This document shows positions 6,349-10,623 of a stretch of DNA of 10,623 nt, piece after piece. Source of the DNA: Ghiorsea sp. (GTDB lineage: Bacteria; Pseudomonadota; Zetaproteobacteria; Mariprofundales; Mariprofundaceae); the NCBI GenBank assembly GCA_030950765.1, contig JAUZQX010000159.1, positions 1 through 10,623 of the forward strand, written 5' to 3'. Under the pieces are notes generated by a model that saw only the letters and a list, made by a program, of their open reading frames with translations, was not told the DNA's origin and searched no databases. The translations under genes and the position numbers were made by a program. Each line of letters starts with the position of its first letter. Within the stretch, counting starts at the first letter, position 1.

Positions 6349-7927
6349 TCATACTTTTCATCACCAAACGCTGTTGGATGATGGAAAGAACATTATTCAC
6401 AACCCAGTAAAGTACCAGACCTGCTGGGAAGAATAGGAACAGTGCAGTCATCATGATAGGCAGAAACTGCATCACTTTGGCTTGAATAGGGTCAGTAGGC
6501 TGTGGATTCAATTTCATTTGAATATACATGGATATACCCATCAAAATAGGCAGTACGAAGAATGGATCTTGCACCGACATATCTTCAATCCAACCATAAA
6601 ATGGCGCTTGGCGAAGTTCGATAGAAATCAATAACACTTTATAAAGGGCAAAGAAAATGGGCATTTGCATTAAAATAGGTAAACAGCCACCCAGTGGGTT
6701 TACCTTATTTTTCTTATACATCGCCATCACTTCTTGTCCCATTTTGGCGCGGTCGTCGCCGTAGCGGTCTTTAAGACGTACCATTTCAGGCTGTAATTTG
6801 CGCATAGCAGCCATGGAGCGGTATGCACCTTGGGTGGGAATGAACAAAATGATTTTAATGGTAATGACCATTAAAATAATAATCACACCGAAGTTGGAAA
6901 TGTATTGGTTTAACCACAACATGACTTCATGCAAAGGTTTGGCGATTACAGTGAACCAGCCAAAATCAACACTGCGCTCTAAGCCAACATGAAGTTTTTC
7001 AAGCAGTGGTACAGATTTCGGGCCAATGTACATATTATTGTCAAAGACCATGTCGCCTTGTTCAACCATGCCATCGTTAATCATACCTGCTTGGTAGGAG
7101 CGACCATCACCTTTGTAGTAATAACGGTAGCTTTCATCTTGATCTGTGCCGTAAATAGCAGAGATAAAGTAGCGGGTCATCATACCTGTCCAGCCACCCA
7201 TGGCGGCTAATTTTTTCGCACCCATTTCATCTAAGTCATCATAGCTGACTTCGGTCAGTTCATCGTTAAATAAACCAATGGGGCCAATGTGTTCGTTGTA
7301 ATTTTCCGCAGCAGCTTCTAGAGGGTTTTTTTCAACAACCTGACGGTATAGTTTTAGTCCTGCACCATCTTTGATGCGGTCTTTCACATTTACCAGGTAG
7401 GAGCCCTTTTCCAAGGTGTATGTGCGTTGCCATGTATAACCATCACTTAATTTGGCTTCAAACGTTGCTGTTGTTTTATCATGGCTTTCGTTGAGGGATG
7501 TAAGTTTGAATGGCTCAGCAAGTGTTTGTCCGACCACACCACTGTTGATGTATGCCTCATGAAAATCACCACTGCTTAGTGGTTTTATTTTTTCAGGGTT
7601 ATCCAAAGACTCTTGATAGTTGAGCAGTACAGCATCGGTCAACCAGCCCTTGGCATTGATGGTAAGCTCTAAAACATCATTACCAAAGGTTTGAATGCTT
7701 TCGCTTGTAACAACTTGTGTCGTTGGATTTTCACCTTGTATGCTTGTTTCTGTTGTAGAGGAAATAGCTGTTGAGTTTTGCCCAGCTTGGCTGTTTGCCG
7801 TCTGGGTGTTTCTATTTTCTGTTTGCTCAACCTGTTGAACGGGTTCTACGGGAGGGAACATCCAGCTCCAGCCAAACAATACACCCATAGAAAGTGCAAA
7901 AGCTAAAATAAGGTTCTTGTTGTCCAT
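6338..7927 (-). CDS. yidC: Membrane protein insertase YidC
   Basis: Oxa1/YidC insertase of the inner membrane, inserting proteins alone or with SecYEG. It has 529 residues (E. coli 548), the Gram-negative form. The first membrane segment is at 5-24. A Gln/Thr/Asn/Ser-rich linker (about 30-75) follows, then the large periplasmic P1 domain (about 78-330). The conserved core has hydrophobic segments near 346-366, 412-434, 453-471 and 487-515. Landmarks are MAAMRKLQPEM (372-382), KKNKVNPLGGCLPILMQMP (405-423), ELRQAPF (437-443) and FPAGLVLYWVVNN (500-512). The hydrophilic-groove arginine of E. coli (R366) aligns with K358 here, which keeps the positive charge. AGGA lies about 10 bases before the ATG. 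The stop overlaps mnmE; yidD lies 46 bases upstream. Confidence 0.97.
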   Translation of the reverse strand: MDNKNLILAFALSMGVLFGWSWMFPPVEPVQQVEQTENRNTQTANSQAGQNSTAISSTTETSIQGENPTTQVVTSESIQTFGNDVLELTINAKGWLTDAVLLNYQESLDNPEKIKPLSSGDFHEAYINSGVVGQTLAEPFKLTSLNESHDKTTATFEAKLSDGYTWQRTYTLEKGSYLVNVKDRIKDGAGLKLYRQVVEKNPLEAAAENYNEHIGPIGLFNDELTEVSYDDLDEMGAKKLAAMGGWTGMMTRYFISAIYGTDQDESYRYYYKGDGRSYQAGMINDGMVEQGDMVFDNNMYIGPKSVPLLEKLHVGLERSVDFGWFTVIAKPLHEVMLWLNQYISNFGVIIILMVITIKIILFIPTQGAYRSMAAMRKLQPEMVRLKDRYGDDRAKMGQEVMAMYKKNKVNPLGGCLPILMQMPIFFALYKVLLISIELRQAPFYGWIEDMSVQDPFFVLPILMGISMYIQMKLNPQPTDPIQAKVMQFLPIMMTALFLFFPAGLVLYWVVNNVLSIIQQRLVMKSMNVD

Positions 7928-7973
7928 TGAAGTAAAATCCTATGTCTTTAAAAGTGTTAAAAAAGGGCGCAGC

Positions 7974-8186
7974 TCAAGGCAGCGGGTCGTAACCATGACA
8001 TGATGAGAAAGGATGGCAACGCAGAATTCGCTTTAGGGCTAACCAACCACCTTTGATGGCACCATATTTTTGCAATGCTTCAAGTGCATACTCTGAACAA
8101 GTGGGCATAAAACGACAACGCGAAGGCAACATAGGCGAAATAATATAGCGGTAGAACTGTACCAATTTGATTAAAATCCACTGCAT
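7974..8186 (-). CDS. yidD: Membrane protein insertion efficiency factor YidD
   Basis: Small YidD-family protein (UPF0161), thought to assist YidC-dependent insertion at the cytoplasmic face of the inner membrane. It has 70 residues, a common length. The N-terminal amphipathic or hydrophobic stretch is [17 protein letters not shown] (4-20). The family core follows: [11 protein letters not shown] (24-34), [19 protein letters not shown] (41-59) and GYDPLP at the end. The cysteines are C24, C30, C57 and C63. The ATG at 8184-8186 lies one base after the rnpA stop, with no clear ribosome binding site, so translation is probably coupled to rnpA. Longer readings upstream in this frame run inside rnpA and have no family similarity. 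Position between rnpA and yidC is typical. Confidence 0.93.
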   Translation of the reverse strand: MQWILIKLVQFYRYIISPMLPSRCRFMPTCSEYALEALQKYGAIKGGWLALKRILRCHPFSSCHGYDPLP

Positions 8187-8187
8187 A

Positions 8188-8523
8188 TTAAATGCGGTTA
8201 AGCAGCTTATCAAAACAAGCATGCATAGTGTGTTCTGAGACTTGATTGTTTTGCAACTGCGGTGTTGGAATTGCCAAAATATCCACGTGTTTATCACGAA
8301 TAGAGTGTTGGCGAAATGCACTTCTTAGACATCGTTTAAGGCGATTACGTTGCACAGCATTGCCATACTTTGTAGATACAGCAAGCCCCAAACGTGCATG
8401 ATTACAAGCATTTGGGGCCACTATCAAATTCAGTCCTAAAACTCTAAAACGTTTACCTTGTTTCATTCGCGCAAAATCAGCTTTACTGATTAAACGGAAC
8501 TCACGAGGAAAGTCTGTTTTTAT
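8188..8523 (-). CDS. rnpA: Ribonuclease P protein component RnpA (non-canonical start)
   Basis: Protein subunit of RNase P, which helps the catalytic RNA bind and cut the 5' leader of pre-tRNAs. The signature [16 protein letters not shown] is present in the middle. From the first ATG (8464-8466) the protein has only 92 residues and lacks the N-terminal part of the family. That part is encoded in frame just upstream: [15 protein letters not shown] matches E. coli FPRELRL and the following phenylalanine. Between the in-frame stop inside rpmH and this segment there is no ATG, GTG, TTG or CTG. I set the start at an ATA (8521-8523) that overlaps the rpmH stop as ATAA, giving 111 residues. This start is inferred; ATC at 8527-8529, ACG at 8533-8535, the short ATG form or a sequencing error are alternatives. 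The identity of the protein is not in doubt. Confidence 0.85.
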   Translation of the reverse strand: MKTDFPREFRLISKADFARMKQGKRFRVLGLNLIVAPNACNHARLGLAVSTKYGNAVQRNRLKRCLRSAFRQHSIRDKHVDILAIPTPQLQNNQVSEHTMHACFDKLLNRI

Positions 8524-8654
8524 GCAGATAAACGTTTGCGGCCTTTAGCACGGCGACGGTTAAGTACAGCGCGACCACCACGGGTTGCCATGCGAGCACG
8601 AAATCCACATGTGCGAGCGCGACGAATACGACTTGGTTTGTATGTAAAACTCAT
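8520..8654 (-). CDS. rpmH: 50S ribosomal protein bL34
   Basis: Very basic ribosomal protein of 44 residues (normal 44-47). It starts [15 protein letters not shown] and contains the family core [26 protein letters not shown]. It binds 23S rRNA in the large subunit. The gene is first in the rpmH-rnpA-yidD-yidC-mnmE operon, with a good ribosome binding site 6 bases before the ATG and a strong promoter upstream. The N-terminal [10 protein letters not shown] replaces the more common MKRTFQPS. The stop overlaps the proposed rnpA start. Confidence 0.96.
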   Translation of the reverse strand: MSFTYKPSRIRRARTCGFRARMATRGGRAVLNRRRAKGRKRLSA

Positions 8655-8660
8655 TTGAAA

Positions 8661-8665
8661 CTCCT
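8661..8665 (-). promoter_or_regulatory. Ribosome binding site of rpmH
   Basis: AGGAG on the - strand, 6 bases before the rpmH ATG. This is an optimal site, as expected for a highly expressed ribosomal protein gene. Confidence 0.8.
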
Positions 8666-8688
8666 ACTAATCCGAAAAAAGGAAGCGC

Positions 8689-8716
8689 ATCATAATCGGC
8701 GCATCTTTGGTGTCAA
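8689..8716 (-). promoter_or_regulatory. Sigma70 promoter of the rpmH operon
   Basis: The - strand carries a perfect -35 TTGACA (8711-8716), a 16-base spacer and a -10 TATGAT (8689-8694, one mismatch to TATAAT). Transcription should start near 8680-8683, giving a leader of roughly 27 bases before rpmH. It is the only strong promoter I see for the five genes rpmH to mnmE. It lies within 17 bases of the end of the ycaQ remnant. Confidence 0.8.
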
Positions 8717-8732
8717 TGATTCAATATAAGGG

Positions 8733-8939
8733 CTAGGCGAAAAGAACCCTACTAACGCTTTCTTGGTTGGGTAAAACAGACTCATGATGATGCGCCCGTT
8801 CAGCCACCGATAATGTATCCACTTGCACATATCCAAGGTGTTTGATGGCTTGAAGTGTGCTATTTACCCCTGAGCCAAACGGTTGCTTGGACGTTAACCC
8901 TTGGCGAGATAAGGTGAGTTGCCGCCATTGTGAAGCCAA
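8733..8939 (-). pseudogene. Truncated remnant of a YcaQ-family winged-helix DNA glycosylase gene
   Basis: The 68 codons start with TTG at 8937-8939, preceded by GGAG 5 bases upstream. They match the N-terminus of the YcaQ family (DUF1006/COG3214, winged-helix; E. coli YcaQ excises interstrand crosslinks): LTLSRQGL, then FGSGVNSTLQAIKHLGYVQVDTLSVAERAHHH (residues 21-52). Similarity stops right after AHHH, where family members normally go on with a tryptophan-containing segment and the catalytic region. A 16-residue unrelated tail then leads to a TAG. Full-length family members have about 400 residues, so five sixths are lost and the catalytic site is absent. None of the other frames between here and rpmH resumes the family sequence. 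It follows prlC by 27 bases in the same direction, so it was probably cotranscribed with it. A short functional protein cannot be excluded but is unlikely. Confidence 0.7.
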
Positions 8940-8966
8940 AGCATCTCCAAGTGGTTACCATGTTAA

Positions 8967-10623
8967 TTACCCGCTGATACCATTATGTTTTAATAAGGCA
9001 TTCACGGTTGGTTCTTTGCCACGAAATGCTTGATAGCTGTGCATCATCTCTCGGCTACCGCCGCGTGAAAGCAATTCAGTTAAGAATCGTTGTGCTACAT
9101 CTTGATTGATGATACTTGCGCCTTTTGATGCTTCTTCAAAGGCAGCATAAGCATCTGCAGACAAAACTTCCGCCCACTTGTAGCTGAAATAACCTGCGGC
9201 ATAACCGCCTGCAAAAATATGTGAAAAGCTGTTTTGAAACTTGTTGAAAGCGGGCGGTGTAAGCACAGACACTTCAGCGCGAACTTCATCTAATAAATCT
9301 TGCACGGATTGTTCACCTTTTGGGTCAAAATCAGCATGAAGCAATAAATCAAACAATGAAAACTCAATCTGACGCAGCATTTGCATGGCAGATTGGAAGT
9401 TTTTTGCGGCTGTCATTTTTTCAAACATGGCTTGGGGCAGTGGTTCACCTGTTTCATAATGTTTGGCGAACAAATCCAACACTTCGCGTTCCCAGCAGAA
9501 GTTTTCCATAAATTGGCTAGGAAGTTCCACCGCATCCCAAGGCACACCATTGATACCAGAGACTTCGCGTACATCCACTGCCGTCATCATGTGGTGCAAA
9601 CCATGCCCAAATTCATGGAATAGGGTGATGACTTCATCATGCGTCCATAGTGCAGGTTTATCACCGACTGGCGCATCAAAGTTGCACACCAAATATGCCA
9701 CTGGATGTTGCAGCTCTCCATCTGCCATTCGCCAAGATACCAAGGCCTCATCCATCCACGCGCCGCCACGTTTGCCTTTGCGGGCATAAGGATCGAGATA
9801 AAAGCCTGCTTTGAGTTTGCCGCTGCTATCTGACACTTCATAGTATTCCACACTATCATGCCATACAGGGGTAGAACCGCGCTGAATCGAAATACCGTAT
9901 AACTTTTCAGCCAAGGTAAACAAACCTTGTTTGACAGAAGCTTCAGGGAACCAGGGTTTGAGTTCATCTTGGGAAATAGCGTATTTTTCTTGCCTTAGTT
10001 TTTCGGAAACATAAGAGATATCCCATGCTTCTAGTTTTTTCATATTTAATGTATTTTCGGCATAGCTTTGTAGCTCTTTTAGGTCATTTTTTGCCATTTT
10101 TTTTGATTTTTGGGCTAAGTCACGCAAAAATGATGTAACCTCATCCACACTTGATGCCATTTTGTCGGCGAGTGAATAATCAGCATACGAATCAAAGCCG
10201 AGAAGGGCTGCCATTTCTTGTTTGAGTGTGAGGATTTCGTCAATCACAGGTGTGTTGTCGAGTTCTCCTTCTGAAGCGCGGCTGACATAAGTCTTATACA
10301 TGGTTTCACGAATGCTGGAGTCGTCCAAATACTGCATCAAAGGCAAATAAGATGGGATGTCGAGCGTAAATAAGTAACCTTGGTTGCCATTCTCTGTGGC
10401 GCGTTGTGCTGCCCCCTCAATAATGGATTCTGGAAGTCCTTTGAGTTTGTTTTTGTCATCAATCAGCAGCTCAAAGGCTTGAGTGGCATCCAAAACATGT
10501 TGGGAAAAGGTGTTACCAAGCTCAGCAAGACGCATTTTAATTTCGCCAAAGCGTTTTTTATTCGCGCCCTCTAATGCAGAACCTGCAAGTTTAAAGTCTC
10601 TCAAGGTGTTGGTGATGGCGGTT
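8967..10623 (-). CDS. prlC: Oligopeptidase A, M3 family (5' end missing)
   Basis: Cytoplasmic zinc metallopeptidase (thimet oligopeptidase family M3) that degrades short peptides, including cleaved signal peptides and products of other proteases. The frame is open to the window edge. About 550 residues are visible of the roughly 680 in E. coli PrlC, so about 125 N-terminal residues are outside. The zinc site HEFGH is encoded at 9603-9617, and the third ligand glutamate is in DAVELPSQFMENF some 30 residues later. Other landmarks matching PrlC are LDIPSYLPLM, RKGKRGGAWMD, KPALWTHDEVITLFHEFGHGLHH, SHIFAGGYAAGYFSYKWAEVL near the C-terminus, and the terminal FRGKEPTVNALLKHNGISG. All catalytic residues appear intact. 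No convincing terminator follows; the ycaQ remnant starts 27 bases downstream. Confidence 0.96.
   Translation of the reverse strand, partial: TAITNTLRDFKLAGSALEGANKKRFGEIKMRLAELGNTFSQHVLDATQAFELLIDDKNKLKGLPESIIEGAAQRATENGNQGYLFTLDIPSYLPLMQYLDDSSIRETMYKTYVSRASEGELDNTPVIDEILTLKQEMAALLGFDSYADYSLADKMASSVDEVTSFLRDLAQKSKKMAKNDLKELQSYAENTLNMKKLEAWDISYVSEKLRQEKYAISQDELKPWFPEASVKQGLFTLAEKLYGISIQRGSTPVWHDSVEYYEVSDSSGKLKAGFYLDPYARKGKRGGAWMDEALVSWRMADGELQHPVAYLVCNFDAPVGDKPALWTHDEVITLFHEFGHGLHHMMTAVDVREVSGINGVPWDAVELPSQFMENFCWEREVLDLFAKHYETGEPLPQAMFEKMTAAKNFQSAMQMLRQIEFSLFDLLLHADFDPKGEQSVQDLLDEVRAEVSVLTPPAFNKFQNSFSHIFAGGYAAGYFSYKWAEVLSADAYAAFEEASKGASIINQDVAQRFLTELLSRGGSREMMHSYQAFRGKEPTVNALLKHNGISG

Noticed and set aside
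7928..7973. A run of six T (- strand) just after the yidD stop, possible terminator before yidC
   Set aside because: No stem of useful length precedes the run; the GCGCCC next to it has no complementary partner upstream. yidD-yidC cotranscription is also the usual arrangement.
8187..8321. Longer 115-residue reading of yidD starting at 8321
   Set aside because: The extra 45 residues lie wholly inside rnpA in another frame, have no YidD-family similarity, and the family start is at the ATG at 8184-8186.
8717..8757. Weak hairpin (GGGTT / AGCCC, - strand) after the ycaQ remnant, possible terminator for prlC
   Set aside because: The stem is only about 6 bp with a G-U pair and a 10-base loop, and it is followed by TTATATT and not a T run. 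Too weak to call.
8812..8824. TGTATCCAC resembling a DnaA box near rpmH
   Set aside because: A single imperfect match lying inside former coding sequence (ycaQ remnant), with no second box or AT-rich unwinding region.
1..10623. Search for a mobile element, phage genes, CRISPR or toxin-antitoxin system
   Set aside because: All sizeable coding regions are recognised housekeeping genes apart from the small secreted protein, and no repeat arrays, transposase or integrase motifs are seen.

Overview
The window is an ordinary housekeeping segment of a moderately AT-rich bacterial chromosome. Gene content and order point to Pseudomonadota, most likely Gammaproteobacteria or the neighbouring Zetaproteobacteria: miaB-phoH(ybeZ)-ybeY-corC, rpmH-rnpA-yidD-yidC-mnmE, and an oligopeptidase A (PrlC) very like the enterobacterial enzyme. 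I cannot name the genus from sequence alone. No mobile element, CRISPR array, prophage, tRNA or rRNA gene is visible.

Left block (1-5013, + strand): a tightly packed operon of miaB (5' end outside the window), phoH/ybeZ, ybeY, corC, a FetB-type (UPF0014) permease, purN and a small secreted protein of unknown function. Almost every junction overlaps or is only a few bases long. The run ends at a strong GNRA-tetraloop intrinsic terminator at 4984-5013. The first three genes serve tRNA modification and ribosome/rRNA quality control. CorC, the permease and PurN are less obviously related. In the gammaproteobacterial version of this cluster lnt normally follows corC; here the FetB-like permease takes that place and no ATPase partner is present.

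Middle block (5020-8716, - strand, convergent with the first): rpmH, rnpA, yidD, yidC, mnmE, read from a near-consensus sigma70 promoter (TTGACA-16 bp-TATGAT) just upstream of rpmH. It encodes ribosomal protein bL34, the RNase P protein, two membrane-protein-insertion factors and the tRNA wobble-uridine GTPase. The conserved N-terminus of RnpA is encoded upstream of the first ATG in its frame, with no ATG, GTG, TTG or CTG available. The best candidate start is an ATA that overlaps the rpmH stop as ATAA.

Right block (8717-10623, - strand): a truncated remnant of a YcaQ-family (winged-helix DNA glycosylase) gene, then prlC, whose 5' end is outside the window. dnaA and the replication origin, which often sit beside rpmH, are absent here.

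I see no new biological system. The points that deserve a second look are the rnpA start, the decayed ycaQ gene, the orphan FetB-like permease and the uncharacterised secreted protein.
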